Source: an uncultured Ruminococcus sp. (lineage in GTDB: Bacteria; Bacillota; Clostridia; Oscillospirales; Acutalibacteraceae). Taken from it: a stretch of 64,000 bases of DNA. Where the stretch lies: contig CACYSI010000014.1 of NCBI GenBank assembly GCA_902776975.1, forward strand, positions 1 through 64,000, written 5' to 3'. The notes below the pieces were generated by a model. The model saw only the letters and a list, made by a program, of their open reading frames with translations, had not been told where the DNA came from and did not search any database. Position 1 is the first letter of the stretch. Each line of letters opens with the position of its first letter. Shown one piece after another: positions 16,189 to 24,820 of this stretch. Both the position numbers and the translations under genes were made by a program.

Positions 16189-17815
16189 GCTTATCCTCCT
16201 TGATCTTTGAGAGCAGATTGAACTTGCTCTCCATAAGTGTAACGGCTGCCCAAGCGGCTGTGGGTATCATCAGTATGATATATGTCAGTATATACTGGCT
16301 CTTGCCCTCAAATATCATATGATATCCGAAAGCTCCCAGCAGTACGAGCGGCAGCAGTATCAGCGCCGCGTTGTTCTTGCCCTTTATAAGCATCACGAAT
16401 ATTCCGCCGGCAAACAGCAGGAACAACGCCTGCATATAGATATTGAACCAGAAGTCGAGCACCTTGCTCAGACCTTTGTTATATACGCTGTCGACAAATG
16501 AATCGGGTTCGCCGTTATAGTGAGTTTTTACCTTGCTGACCCATATGCTCTCGTAAGAGGGTTCATTCCACTGGCTGAGCACTTTTTTTGAGAAGAACTC
16601 CGCTCCGTAATTGAGGTTGGATGAAAAAGCCTTCAGGCGTTTATCTATATCCTGCTTTGCTTTTTCATTAGCGATCTTTGTGTCAAAGCCGCTGTTCATA
16701 AAGGTCTTCATACCGATATCGGTGTACCAGCCCGGAGCCATGTAGCTCTCCTGCATACCGATATCCATATAGAGAGTCTGTGAAACGCCGGAGGTGAATT
16801 TCTGACCCGAGCGGCTCTCATATGACGCTATTATCAGCTTGCTCGCGCCGATAGTGCAGACGCATATGGCGAGTATAAAGGCTATGCTCTGCCATTTTTT
16901 ATTTCTTACGGCATGTATGATAAGCACTATTATAAACGCTATGAGATAGATCATATTGTTGTATTTAGCCAGGGTAGACAGCACCAGCAGTATGCCTGAA
17001 GGTATAAGCAACAGCCATTTGCCGCCCTGAAGATACTTTATTAGGAAGTATGACGCCCATATCGCGAATGCCATACCCATTATGTTGCCGTAGGCGAATG
17101 TGGCGAACAGTATCGGCTGCAGACATCCTATGAGCAGGATGATAGCGACAAACTCGACCGCGCGGCGCTTGAAGAGCAGACGCGAAATCTTGGCTATGCC
17201 GAGATATGCCGCCGCTACGCATATTACATTGATGATCTCCAACGGCAGGGCTGACTCGGCGCCGAAGATACGGTATATCAGCTCGCTGATGAAGACGAAT
17301 CCCAACTGGAACGGATAAAACATAAAGTATGAGTTGTCTTTGTAGTAGGCGTGGTTGTAGAAGACGGAGTTGCTTCGCATATTCGTGAAATCGTTTTTAG
17401 CCGCTCCGCTTGCCGCGTAAAATATATTGGCGCTGTCCGCGGCGGGAACCGACTGAACCTTCAACACCCATATGAGCCCGAGCAGAAGCACATATACCGC
17501 CAAAGCAACTTCCATGAAGGTCATGTTTACACGCTTGAAGAAGTTGTACTTGCGCCCCATAGCCATCACCGCCATGAAGAACAGCCCCATGATCGGCAGG
17601 TTGATCAGCAGATTGTCTTGAACAAACAGAATATGCTCGCTTACATATTTTTCGGGATCCAGCGTGCTTGTCTGAAACATACTCATAAGCGCGACAAATC
17701 CGAATGCGACAAAAACCATTACGGATATTATGTTGGCGGTTATCCGTTCAAAGTTTTCCTGCCATTTGAGCGTCCCCGCCGCGGCAGGCGCTGTATTACT
17801 CTTTTCTTTGCCCAT
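16181..17815 (-). CDS. Polytopic glycosyltransferase-like membrane protein (GT39/ArnT-like)
   Basis: 544 residues with about 11 hydrophobic segments and large outward loops. The first loop carries PAADSANIFYAASGAAKND, the acidic position where GT39/GT83 enzymes place their catalytic Asp/Glu. The family is inferred from topology and the FMFYPFQLGFVFISELIYRIFG segment. Such enzymes transfer sugars from polyprenyl phosphate to extracellular acceptors. Expressed from a promoter at 17861-17889 and coupled to the downstream lipoprotein gene. Confidence 0.7.
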   Translation of the reverse strand: MGKEKSNTAPAAAGTLKWQENFERITANIISVMVFVAFGFVALMSMFQTSTLDPEKYVSEHILFVQDNLLINLPIMGLFFMAVMAMGRKYNFFKRVNMTFMEVALAVYVLLLGLIWVLKVQSVPAADSANIFYAASGAAKNDFTNMRSNSVFYNHAYYKDNSYFMFYPFQLGFVFISELIYRIFGAESALPLEIINVICVAAAYLGIAKISRLLFKRRAVEFVAIILLIGCLQPILFATFAYGNIMGMAFAIWASYFLIKYLQGGKWLLLIPSGILLVLSTLAKYNNMIYLIAFIIVLIIHAVRNKKWQSIAFILAICVCTIGASKLIIASYESRSGQKFTSGVSQTLYMDIGMQESYMAPGWYTDIGMKTFMNSGFDTKIANEKAKQDIDKRLKAFSSNLNYGAEFFSKKVLSQWNEPSYESIWVSKVKTHYNGEPDSFVDSVYNKGLSKVLDFWFNIYMQALFLLFAGGIFVMLIKGKNNAALILLPLVLLGAFGYHMIFEGKSQYILTYIILMIPTAAWAAVTLMESKFNLLSKIKEDKHE

Positions 17816-17860
17816 ATTATCGCTCCAAATATATTTAGTAATAGTATGACATATATATTT

Positions 17861-17889
17861 ATAATAACACAGTATCGCCGATACTACAA
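17861..17889 (-). promoter_or_regulatory. Promoter of the GT39-like/lipoprotein operon
   Basis: Minus strand TTGTAG and TATTAT with 17-base spacing, about 45 bases before the start codon. Confidence 0.65.
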
Positions 17890-17923
17890 GAAAAATTTTG
17901 TGATTTATGAAAAATACAAAATA

Positions 17924-17953
17924 ACCGAGCGGCGCGTCAACACCGCTCGGTTC
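17924..17953 (-). terminator. Terminator of the GH25 gene
   Basis: CCGAGCGG pairs with CCGCTCGG around a ten-base loop. On the minus strand it is followed by TTATTTTG. It lies about a dozen bases past the GH25 stop. Confidence 0.75.
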
Positions 17954-17963
17954 AAGTGTGTGT

Positions 17964-19253
17964 CTATTTATTCTTTCGCATAGAGTCGCCCATCACTCCG
18001 TTGCATTCCTTCGGCAGGTTTTCGTGTCCGTCATCGGTGACATTGTCGGGCTGTGCGGCTGTAGACGCGACTCCGCCTGTCAGCAGGGCGTTGTGATTGT
18101 TGTAGCCGTAAGCCTTGATTATCAACGGATAGTTCTTATAGGCGTAGTTTTTGTCAAATTCGCCGCTGAGACCGCTTATATTCGGTGATTCGATGAAGTT
18201 GACGCTTCCGCCGTACTGCCATATACCTACCGGCCTGTCCTTGTAGTCGCAGGTTGAACTCCACTGGGCGTACCAGATATCATATGTATCTATGATGCTC
18301 GGATGGTTCAGCGCTCCCTTGAGCAGATCGTAACCTGTATAGATGATAGGGTAGTAACCCGCGTCCTTGATGCCCGAGAGATAGGTTCGGCAGATATCTC
18401 TCAGCCCCGCGTCGGTGGGATATCCGTTGCGCTCTTTATAGTCGTCCTCTTCCCAGTCAAAGGCTATCGGCATGGTAGGCTTCTTATCTTTGAGCAGTCT
18501 GAGCGTGTGCTTGACCTCGTTCTTAGCTTGAGAGGTGTTGAGCGCGTATGAGTATATATAGGCTCCCCAGTCAAGACCCGCCGCCTCGGCGTTTTTGACA
18601 TTTGTCTCAAAGTATCTGTCATCCTGACTGATCTCATCATCGCCCCAGCCCAGTCTGATTATGACGAAGCTGTAGCCCTGAGCTTTGAGCTTCTTCATAT
18701 CTACTATGCCGTTGTGTTCAGAGATATCAACACCCTTTGAGCGAGTGAAACTGTTGATCTCATCTATGATAGACTGTTGGCGAGCCTTTTCATCATCGGC
18801 TGCTTTTGCTTTTTTAGCGCTTGTTACATCCATGCCTACATAGTATTTGCCGTTGGGGTGGGCGAGAGCCTCTTGTATGTAAGAGGCGTCTATCAGCGAG
18901 AGCGTACCGTCGAGATCGGCGTCAGATCGCGCCATTGTCTTAGATGTAAGCGTTATTATGCCTGCGTAGTGCAGTCTGAGATAGTATGCGTCGTCGATGG
19001 TAGCGGTATAATCCGAGTCCATATCGCCTAAGATCGTAGATGCCGGACTCGCTTCTTTAGGCGCTTTAACGTAGATTTGTTCGGTATCCGATGCTTGGGT
19101 CTGCGCGAGGGTGTTTTCTTCATCGGCAGAGTGATCTGCCGATGTGCTTGTGATGGTGTAATGATCCGTCTCTTCCGCGGCGAAAGCCGAAACGCAGGAG
19201 AAGACGGTCAGTATGCTGATGAAGACGGCAGCTAGCCGTTTTATTACGGGCAT
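17964..19253 (-). CDS. Secreted GH25 muramidase with dockerin module
   Basis: 429 residues. A signal peptide (about 1-25, AFAAEE) is followed by a linker and a dockerin type I repeat pair (GDMDSDYTATIDDAYYLRLHY near 74-94 and SDADLDGTLSLIDASYIQEAL near 108-128) with Asp-rich calcium loops. The GH25 domain starts GVDISEHNGIVDMKKLKAQGYSFVIIR. It shows the catalytic pair in FDWEEDD, and later WQYGGSVNF. It cleaves peptidoglycan. The dockerin suggests attachment to a cohesin scaffold on the cell surface. The start at 19253 is a GTG/ATG-type codon with a GGAGGG site. Confidence 0.88.
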   Translation of the reverse strand: MPVIKRLAAVFISILTVFSCVSAFAAEETDHYTITSTSADHSADEENTLAQTQASDTEQIYVKAPKEASPASTILGDMDSDYTATIDDAYYLRLHYAGIITLTSKTMARSDADLDGTLSLIDASYIQEALAHPNGKYYVGMDVTSAKKAKAADDEKARQQSIIDEINSFTRSKGVDISEHNGIVDMKKLKAQGYSFVIIRLGWGDDEISQDDRYFETNVKNAEAAGLDWGAYIYSYALNTSQAKNEVKHTLRLLKDKKPTMPIAFDWEEDDYKERNGYPTDAGLRDICRTYLSGIKDAGYYPIIYTGYDLLKGALNHPSIIDTYDIWYAQWSSTCDYKDRPVGIWQYGGSVNFIESPNISGLSGEFDKNYAYKNYPLIIKAYGYNNHNALLTGGVASTAAQPDNVTDDGHENLPKECNGVMGDSMRKNK

Positions 19254-19284
19254 ATGATCCCTCCGTTTAGCATTATTAAACCTT

Positions 19285-19313
19285 ATTATATCATAAGGCG
19301 TTAGCTATTTCAA
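19285..19313 (-). promoter_or_regulatory. Promoter of the GH25 gene
   Basis: Minus strand TTGAAA and TATAAT with 17-base spacing, about 30 bases before the start codon. Confidence 0.8.
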
Positions 19314-19351
19314 GCGATCGTAGGTTCTTTGTGTTTATTGCTGACATAATT

Positions 19352-19386
19352 AAGAATCATCCGCGAAAAACCGCGGATGATTCTAT
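19352..19386 (-). terminator. Hairpin after tRNA-Arg
   Basis: AGAATCATCCGCG pairs with CGCGGATGATTCT around a short A-rich loop, immediately after the tRNA-Arg CCA end. T tract is weak. Confidence 0.7.
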
Positions 19387-19463
19387 TGGTCCGCCCGAAG
19401 AGATTTGAACTCCCGTTCTCCGGAATCGGAATCCGTTGCGTTATCCAGCTGCGCCACGGGCGG
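19387..19463 (-). tRNA. tRNA-Arg(CCG)
   Basis: Minus strand cloverleaf with acceptor CCGCCCG/CGGGCGG, anticodon loop TTCCGAT (CCG), T arm GGGAGTTCAAATCTC and encoded CCA. A promoter with TTGATT (19506-19501), 17 bases and TATAAT (19483-19478) lies upstream. Confidence 0.95.
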
Positions 19464-19477
19464 AGATATCGTTGCTT

Positions 19478-19506
19478 ATTATACACTCTTTTATGTGTTT
19501 AATCAA
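19478..19506 (-). promoter_or_regulatory. Promoter of tRNA-Arg
   Basis: Minus strand TTGATT and TATAAT, 17-base spacing. Confidence 0.8.
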
Positions 19507-19510
19507 GTAC

Positions 19511-19849
19511 TTATCTCAAAAACAGCAGTATAAAATTGAAAACGTGATTAACGCACAGAGCTATATAGAATGTAAGGATAATATTAGTGAATCGTATTAT
19601 TTTGGTGATCCCGGTGCAGTCGAGCTTGAGAGTCAGCCGAGGTATCGCCGCCACGATCGCCGCCGGCAATACGCCTTTTATCAAACATCCCAGCGGTACG
19701 CTCGTGACGATCGGTCTCATAAGCGGATTCACCTCATAGAAGCCTCCGCTGCTGAGCAGGATCACCGTGCATACCCAGTCTATGATATTAAGCATATACA
19801 GCAGTCGCAGTCTGCGGCGCACGATATCATTGAGCGCGTATAGTTCCAT
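19511..19849 (-). CDS. Small membrane protein, DUF5658-like
   Basis: 112 residues with three hydrophobic segments. The second starts after IDWVCTVILLSSGGFYEVNPLMRPIV, which matches the pattern of DUF5658-like proteins (D near the end of helix 1, then E-x-N-P). No function is known for the family. Its stop lies close to the tRNA-Arg promoter. Confidence 0.6.
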   Translation of the reverse strand: MELYALNDIVRRRLRLLYMLNIIDWVCTVILLSSGGFYEVNPLMRPIVTSVPLGCLIKGVLPAAIVAAIPRLTLKLDCTGITKIIRFTNIILTFYIALCVNHVFNFILLFLR

Positions 19850-20012
19850 AAAGTCACCCCGATATATAGCATAACCAAAACCTGTCGCGTATATTAAAAG
19901 CCGATCTTCTTTTATTATACGAATAAGCGTTGCAGATGACTTGGTAAGCTCGTCAAACGCTTCCGAATACGTTTATATAAGATGAAATTTTGATGATTTC
20001 AATAAAAAACTG

Positions 20013-20041
20013 TTGACAAAAGTTGCTCGATATGATATTAT
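20013..20041 (+). promoter_or_regulatory. Promoter of the tRNA-Thr/tRNA-Tyr unit
   Basis: TTGACA and TATTAT with 17-base spacing, about 18 bases before tRNA-Thr. Confidence 0.85.
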
Positions 20042-20059
20042 AACTGAGCACGAAAAAGT

Positions 20060-20135
20060 GCTGGTGTAGCTCAGTTGGTAGAGCAGCTGATTTGTAATCA
20101 GCAGGTCGGGGGTTCGAGTCCGTCCACCAGCTCCA
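20060..20135 (+). tRNA. tRNA-Thr(TGT)
   Basis: Acceptor GCTGGTG/CACCAGC, D arm GCTCAGTTGGTAGAGC, anticodon loop TTTGTAA (TGT), T arm GGGGGTTCGAGTCCGTC, encoded CCA. Confidence 0.96.
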
Positions 20136-20141
20136 TAATGT

Positions 20142-20226
20142 GGGAGAGTTCCCGAGTGGCCAAAGGGGGCAGACTGTAAATCTGTTGTCAGTGACTTCGG
20201 TGGTTCGAATCCACCCTCTCCCACCA
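20142..20226 (+). tRNA. tRNA-Tyr(GTA)
   Basis: A class II tRNA with acceptor GGGAGAG/CTCTCCC, anticodon loop CTGTAAA (GTA), a long variable arm, T arm GGTGGTTCGAATCCACC and encoded CCA. Its 3' end and terminator are copied again 223 bases downstream. Confidence 0.96.
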
Positions 20227-20234
20227 TAAGAATT

Positions 20235-20265
20235 AAGACGATACCGAAAGGTGTCGTCTTTTTTT
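20235..20265 (+). terminator. Terminator of the tRNA unit
   Basis: AAGACGATACC / GGTGTCGTCTT with a GAAA loop, followed by seven or more T. An identical copy lies at about 20458-20487. Confidence 0.92.
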
Positions 20266-20963
20266 GAGAAGTGGGAGAGGGTGGATTCGAAGGCGAGCGT
20301 GTCAAGCCGTAAGCCGTGCGCACGGCGCAGATAAAAACGCCATAGCATGGCGTTTTTAGCGAGAGCGTAGGCGCAGCATATGACAGGCGGTGTCGCTCCG
20401 AAGACGGGGAAGCAGAAGAACGACAGCAGCGCGTAACCCTCTCCCACCATAAGAATTAAGACGATACCGAAAGGTGTCGTCTTTTTTCGTTTTACAGGAG
20501 GGAGAGGGGGGGATTTGAAGGCGAGTGTGTCAAGCCGTAAGCCGTGCGAAAGGACGCGCTCGATCTGCGCTCTCCCTAAAAACAATCGGCAGGATTGTTT
20601 TTGACTGCGATGTGCGCTTGCGCTTACATCTCGACACGGTCGCCTTCAAATCCCTCACCCGACGCTGTATGGTAACAAAAAAGCAGGGCATCATTTGATA
20701 CCCTGCTTTTCTATGGCGTAGAGTGAGTAGTATTACTGTACGACTGTATTGATATCGTCTTAGGATCGCCCTGCGAGAGGAGAACCTCGATCAACGCTCT
20801 CGCTAAAAATGATTCACCGAATCATTTTTACCTTCGGTTCTTCGCACGGCTCGAACCTCGGCACACTCGCCTTCAAATCCCTCACCCGACGCTGTATGGT
20901 AACAAAAAAGCAGGGCATCATTTGATACCCTGCTTTTCTATGGCGTAGAGTGAGGGATTTGAA
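20266..20963. repeat. Array of tRNA 3'-end/terminator modules with inverted arms
   Basis: Three units of about 225 bases follow tRNA-Tyr. 20271-20291 is an inverted copy of the last 21 bases of the tRNA-Tyr body. 20436-20487 repeats the tRNA-Tyr 3' end plus its terminator. 20641-20727 and 20868-20954 are identical 87-base copies that contain 3'-end bases of tRNA-Ser plus its terminator, led by an inverted T-arm-like TTCAAATCCCTCAC. Between them lie conserved arms (GGCGAGYGTGTCAAGCCGTAAGCCGTGCG-type, read in parts) and a different A/T-capped hairpin in each unit (near 20332-20358, 20577-20602, 20802-20831). No credible gene is present, although a minus-strand frame spans part of it. Confidence 0.8.
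20941..20963 (+). repeat. Left attachment site of the tRNA-Ser element
   Basis: The 23 bases starting TGGCGTAGAGTGAGGG are identical to 32319-32341, the 3' end of tRNA-Ser(GGA). Left of it stands the original tRNA-Ser terminator (AGCAGGG...CCCTGCT hairpin). So this is the displaced 3' fragment left by integration. Confidence 0.85.
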
Positions 20964-21504
20964 TTATGAAAGGGATAATGCAATTCGTTTCATTTTATTT
21001 CAGTATAATGAAAAAAGCCACATTTTAAGCCATATTTGATTTCCAAGTGTTTCATTATGTTGCAACTCATTTCATAACCTTTCAAAGCGTTATGAACTCA
21101 TTATGAACTAAAACTAAATTGAGCACCAGTAGCAAATATCATAAATTGAATATCTTATGTTATGGTGAGATATTGAATTTATTATATTAAATCATGAATA
21201 CAAAAATGGAATGATACTTTGACCGTAATTTGCTCTAAGCCCGCATAAACACTAAATTTTGTTGTGTAAAAAGATTGACAAATTTACCAAAATTTGGTAT
21301 AATAATGGTAGAAAAAGAGGTCGTCGTGGGGTGCCGCCGCATATGCCCGAAATGGTGCATTATTCCTGAGTAATCGTCTTTCCTTGAAACACGATTACTC
21401 AGGAACCTGCAACTACTAAAACTACGTTTTACCTATATTGCATTAATGCTATTCGTTTTATGCGGCTCCCCCCACTCGTCCGACTGATGAAAGGGGTTTT
21501 AATT
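20964..21504 (+). promoter_or_regulatory. Left-end control region: promoter, operator and structured leader
   Basis: No gene is seen from 20964 to 21274. TTGACA (21275-21280) and TATAAT (21298-21303) are 17 bases apart. The spacer contains the 13-base dyad ACCAAAATTTGGT, a likely operator. The leader then holds a perfect 15-bp stem, TTCCTGAGTAATCGT with ACGATTACTCAGGAA (21363-21405). It is enclosed by a long-range pairing of GTGGGG...GCCGCATA (about 21325-21343) with TATGCGGC...CCCCAC (about 21459-21476). The outer arm reaches to within 30 bases of the Replic_Relax start, so it could control its translation or be a nick site. Confidence 0.65.
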
Positions 21505-22473
21505 GTGGCAAATTTAGTCAATCATAAAAAGGGAATTATTCTTTCTGATTTAGATATAGAGATTTTCAAAGTGTTGTATAAAGTCGATTTCATGTGTGAT
21601 TATCACGTCGCACTGATTGTTGATGTAAATAAAGATTATATTGCAAAACGATTGCGTGACCTTGCCTCTGGCGGTTTCATTTGTCGAAAAGTTCTAAAGG
21701 CGAATTGCCCTGCCGCGAATTGGGTTACCAAACTCGGCATGAAGAGAGCAGGATTATACATTCGCAATGTGCGTCAACCTACTCTTGGAAGATATGAACA
21801 CTCTTTGGGCTGCGCTGATATGTATACATTTTTTTGTCTGCTTAGACGATTCAAGGATGGTAGTGTACGTCGATTTGTGTATTACGGCGATATAATTTCG
21901 GAACGTGACTTTAACGCCGTAAGAGAGTTAAAGAAGGTAGGCACAAAAAAGAACGGACAGCCAATCTTTAAATCATTAGATTCAAACATTCATCATCCAG
22001 ACGGCTACTTTTTCCGTGACGGTCTGTACTACGCTTTAGAATATGAGCGCACCGCAAAATCCACTTTTGAGATAGTAAGAGATAATGCCCTTGATAACGC
22101 AAAGCGGTTTTCCGTCCAATACTGGGTTTACGATTCAAAGTCAGTTTATAATATTCTGTTTAGAGTGCAAAATGAAATCGGCATTGATAAAATAAAGATT
22201 ATTAATATTAAAAAAGTTAGAGAGCAACTTTTCTATGCTGTAAAACATTTGCCTCAGACCATTTCTAAAAAATCAGGAATACCTCGCAATTCTGCATTTG
22301 GCACGATGGTAAAACCGACGCCACTGAACCGTATACCCTTATTGCCTTCGGCGGTCAAAGCTCCTACCCTCGAAAGCCGCAAAAAAGAGGAAATCAGTAA
22401 CCCGAAGCCGTTAGTTCATCCAAAAAAGGTACCTATGACGACAAAACTACGATTGGAGAAACGGAGGAAATAA
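21505..22473 (+). CDS. Replication-relaxation family protein (Replic_Relax)
   Basis: 322 residues. An N-terminal winged helix (ILSDLDIEIFKVLYKVDFM ... IAKRLRDLASGGFI) is followed by a core with RYEHSLGCADMYTFF and PDGYFFRDGLYYALEYERTAKS, the pattern of the Replic_Relax family linked to rolling-circle replication and mobilization. The C-terminal tail is basic and Pro-rich. I choose GTG 21505, nine bases after AAAGGGG; the upstream ATG codons lie inside the structured leader. It is followed three bases later by the TraG-like gene, a pairing common in Firmicutes elements. It probably recognises the element's origin. Catalytic residues cannot be pinned down here. Confidence 0.72.
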   Translation: MANLVNHKKGIILSDLDIEIFKVLYKVDFMCDYHVALIVDVNKDYIAKRLRDLASGGFICRKVLKANCPAANWVTKLGMKRAGLYIRNVRQPTLGRYEHSLGCADMYTFFCLLRRFKDGSVRRFVYYGDIISERDFNAVRELKKVGTKKNGQPIFKSLDSNIHHPDGYFFRDGLYYALEYERTAKSTFEIVRDNALDNAKRFSVQYWVYDSKSVYNILFRVQNEIGIDKIKIINIKKVREQLFYAVKHLPQTISKKSGIPRNSAFGTMVKPTPLNRIPLLPSAVKAPTLESRKKEEISNPKPLVHPKKVPMTTKLRLEKRRK

Positions 22474-22476
22474 GCT

Positions 22477-24111
22477 ATGTTCGTTTTCTTTGTAATTCCA
22501 ATCGTAGCAACACTTATCGCTCCACTTTCAGGTGCGATTATCGTTGTTGTCAAGCTTATAGCTAAAGCCATACCGCCTTTGCAAAAGTGGAATACACCAT
22601 TTCTTTTGTTAATTGGCTCAATCTTAATTGTAATAGGATTTACGGTAAATACCCCATGTATTCCTATTGAAGTAATGAAATCAGTAGTATCGCGTATAGA
22701 TTCATGGGGGTTATTTAATATTTCCTTTCAAGCAGTGACGATTTTTGATTATCTCGTTTCTGATTGGCGCACTCTTGGAGTCTGTATCATTATAGGTTCG
22801 CTGTCAATTTTCGCTACTCGCTTCACGCCAGATAATCTATTATTGAAATACGAATCCCGAAAGGAATCCCGCCGCCAACATTTGAGTAAGATCAATCGCG
22901 TTTCTAAATCGAATCAGCTTTGTTTCGGGGTGAGTGGAGCCGGTAAGACAGCGTATCTGTCGAGAATGATACAAGACACCTTAGAAGCAGAACCAAACGC
23001 CAGTATAATTGTCGTTGACGGAAAGGGTTCGACCGAAAAATATTCGTTATATGATAACCTTGGTAAGTTATCTGTTAAATATAATCGCGCTTTTGTCGTT
23101 CTAAACGGCACAAACAACAATAACTTTGACGGTTGTGTTTATGATTTCCTTGACGGAATTGATACACCCGATTCGGCTAAAGACATGGTTATGAGCCTTA
23201 TAATTGACCCCACCGTCGAGCAATCCGCAGGTTCAGAACACTATCGCGTTATGACAGAAAGCTATATATTAGCAGTTATTCGTTTTATGTTCGCTCATAA
23301 TATTGATGTCACACTTTCTAATGTCATACAGCTTTTGTACCCCGACAATCTAAAGGCTGTTTTATACAGTACCGATGATGTGGACTTAACGGAGCGGGAC
23401 GAGCTGATTCAGCGGATGGATAACGCTTGGAACGATGTTAAGAGTAACGTCGAAAAATTACGTATGTTCCTTGATGGGCAGGGTCAACAAATCTTTGTAG
23501 GTGACTGTTCACAGGAGCGTTTCAACATTCGAACGGCATATCAAAAAGGTGCTATTGTTTTAGTCCTCGCTGATGAATTGTCATTGCCGAGTTTGTCACA
23601 AAAGCTTGTGAATTTGGTATCAATGGATGTTCGCACCCTTGTCGCTGGACGTTTGACTGGAACAATTGATATGAGCAATCATGTGTATGTTGTATATGAC
23701 GAATTCACAAGCTATGTTTCAGCCTTGCCGACAGTCCGCTCCATTTACGCCCGATGTCGTAGCGCGGAAGTGTCCTTAACCCTCGCAACTCAGAGTGCGA
23801 GCGATATAATTGGGTTGGGTTCGGGATGGTTTGAATCTATAATAAACACTTGTAATCGCTTCATCGTCTTTCGGCAGAACGGCGCAGAAAGTCCCGAAGC
23901 CTGTGCAAATCTGTTTGGAACTGAATTGCACGTTACCACCACAGCGCGGTCAAGTGACTTTGACTTTACTGGAGAAGCGAGCAACACCGCCGATAGACAA
24001 TTCATCGTCCATCCTGACACCATAAGAAATTTAAAGAATAATTATGGTATTCTCTATGATAAGAAGCTCAACAAAATACAATTCTTTAAGAATTCGTTTG
24101 TTGATGTATAA
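22477..24111 (+). CDS. TraG/VirD4-type coupling ATPase
   Basis: 544 residues. Two hydrophobic N-terminal regions (about 1-70 and 100-120) anchor it. Then come Walker A FGVSGAGKTAYLS (near residue 147) and Walker B HVYVVYDEFTSYV (near residue 408), followed by the RSIYARCRSAEVSLTLATQSASDI segment typical of coupling proteins. It would dock the relaxosome at a conjugation pore or pump DNA. It starts three bases after the Replic_Relax stop and ends at a clear terminator. Confidence 0.82.
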   Translation: MFVFFVIPIVATLIAPLSGAIIVVVKLIAKAIPPLQKWNTPFLLLIGSILIVIGFTVNTPCIPIEVMKSVVSRIDSWGLFNISFQAVTIFDYLVSDWRTLGVCIIIGSLSIFATRFTPDNLLLKYESRKESRRQHLSKINRVSKSNQLCFGVSGAGKTAYLSRMIQDTLEAEPNASIIVVDGKGSTEKYSLYDNLGKLSVKYNRAFVVLNGTNNNNFDGCVYDFLDGIDTPDSAKDMVMSLIIDPTVEQSAGSEHYRVMTESYILAVIRFMFAHNIDVTLSNVIQLLYPDNLKAVLYSTDDVDLTERDELIQRMDNAWNDVKSNVEKLRMFLDGQGQQIFVGDCSQERFNIRTAYQKGAIVLVLADELSLPSLSQKLVNLVSMDVRTLVAGRLTGTIDMSNHVYVVYDEFTSYVSALPTVRSIYARCRSAEVSLTLATQSASDIIGLGSGWFESIINTCNRFIVFRQNGAESPEACANLFGTELHVTTTARSSDFDFTGEASNTADRQFIVHPDTIRNLKNNYGILYDKKLNKIQFFKNSFVDV

Positions 24112-24127
24112 ATAATGATATTAGGTG

Positions 24128-24155
24128 CGCCTGTTATGAACAGGCGTATTTTTTG
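24128..24155 (+). terminator. Terminator of the Replic_Relax/TraG operon
   Basis: CGCCTGTT/AACAGGCG around a short loop, followed by TATTTTTTG, 17 bases after the TraG-like stop. Confidence 0.92.
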
Positions 24156-24484
24156 TCCTCATTGTGACAGCTCTACGCTCAGTTACCTATCTGTAATGTG
24201 TGTTCTTGAATCCGTCGCGAGTGGCTTTAGCTCCATATATTACTCCGCTCCCTCAAAATCTGTAAAGGTCTGCCGTACCGCGTATCGTTTCACTTGTACC
24301 TTGACAGCTTTTGGGGGGCTACGTTTTTTATGGGCGTAAAGCCCCATACGCCGACGGATTTTATACGAATACATACATAAACAGAAAGGAGAGATAACAT
24401 AGCGTAAACCTAATATCGGACTTGGTAAAGCCCACCACCTCAAAATATTACCGAATACATTTTTTAGAAAAGGAGCTAAACACT
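24156..24484. other. Gap with no supported gene
   Basis: A 74-codon frame on the plus strand and a 67-codon frame on the minus strand overlap here, but neither has a ribosome site or recognisable sequence. I see no structure beyond a weak GGGGGGC/GCCCC-type pairing near 24311-24352. Confidence 0.5.
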
Positions 24485-24820
24485 ATGAAAATCATTATCA
24501 TAAAACCCTTTACACAACCCTACACAGCCAACATCAAAGGCGACCTTGAAAGCATGCAAGCCATTGTCGGCGGCTACATCGAAGCCATTTATCCGTTCGA
24601 TGACCCAGATGTCGCCCTTGTCTGCAACGAGGAAGGAAAGCTCGAAGGCTTAACCCCGAACCGCTTTTTACTCAACCGCAACAATGGCATTTGTGATTTC
24701 ATTTGCGGTGACTTCTTCCTCTGCTATGCCCCTGCGGATAGTGAAAAATTCGAGAGTATGCCCGACAACCTGATTCAGAAGTACATTGAAAAATTCAGTG
24801 CGAAAGGAGTTAGATTATGA
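24485..24820 (+). CDS. DUF3846 domain protein
   Basis: 111 residues beginning MKIIIIKPFTQPYTANIKGDLESMQAIVGGYIEAIYPF, with VCNEEGKLEGLTPNRFL and ICGDFFLCYAP, the DUF3846 pattern found in phages and mobile elements. Function is unknown. ATG 24485 follows AGGAGC. It overlaps the J-domain gene by four bases (ATGA). Confidence 0.82.
   Translation: MKIIIIKPFTQPYTANIKGDLESMQAIVGGYIEAIYPFDDPDVALVCNEEGKLEGLTPNRFLLNRNNGICDFICGDFFLCYAPADSEKFESMPDNLIQKYIEKFSAKGVRL

Noticed and set aside
19953..20585. 210-codon minus-strand frame across the tRNA genes
   Set aside because: Its phrases (WIRTTEVTDNR, TDSNPRPADYKSAALPTELHQ) are the familiar translation of antisense tRNA-Tyr and tRNA-Thr genes; it has no ribosome site.
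20266..20963. CRISPR array
   Set aside because: The repeats are unequal, come in both orientations, contain tRNA ends and terminators, and have only two or three copies; no cas gene is near.
24115..24339. 74-codon frame after the TraG-like gene
   Set aside because: It runs through the terminator, has no ribosome site and no recognisable sequence.
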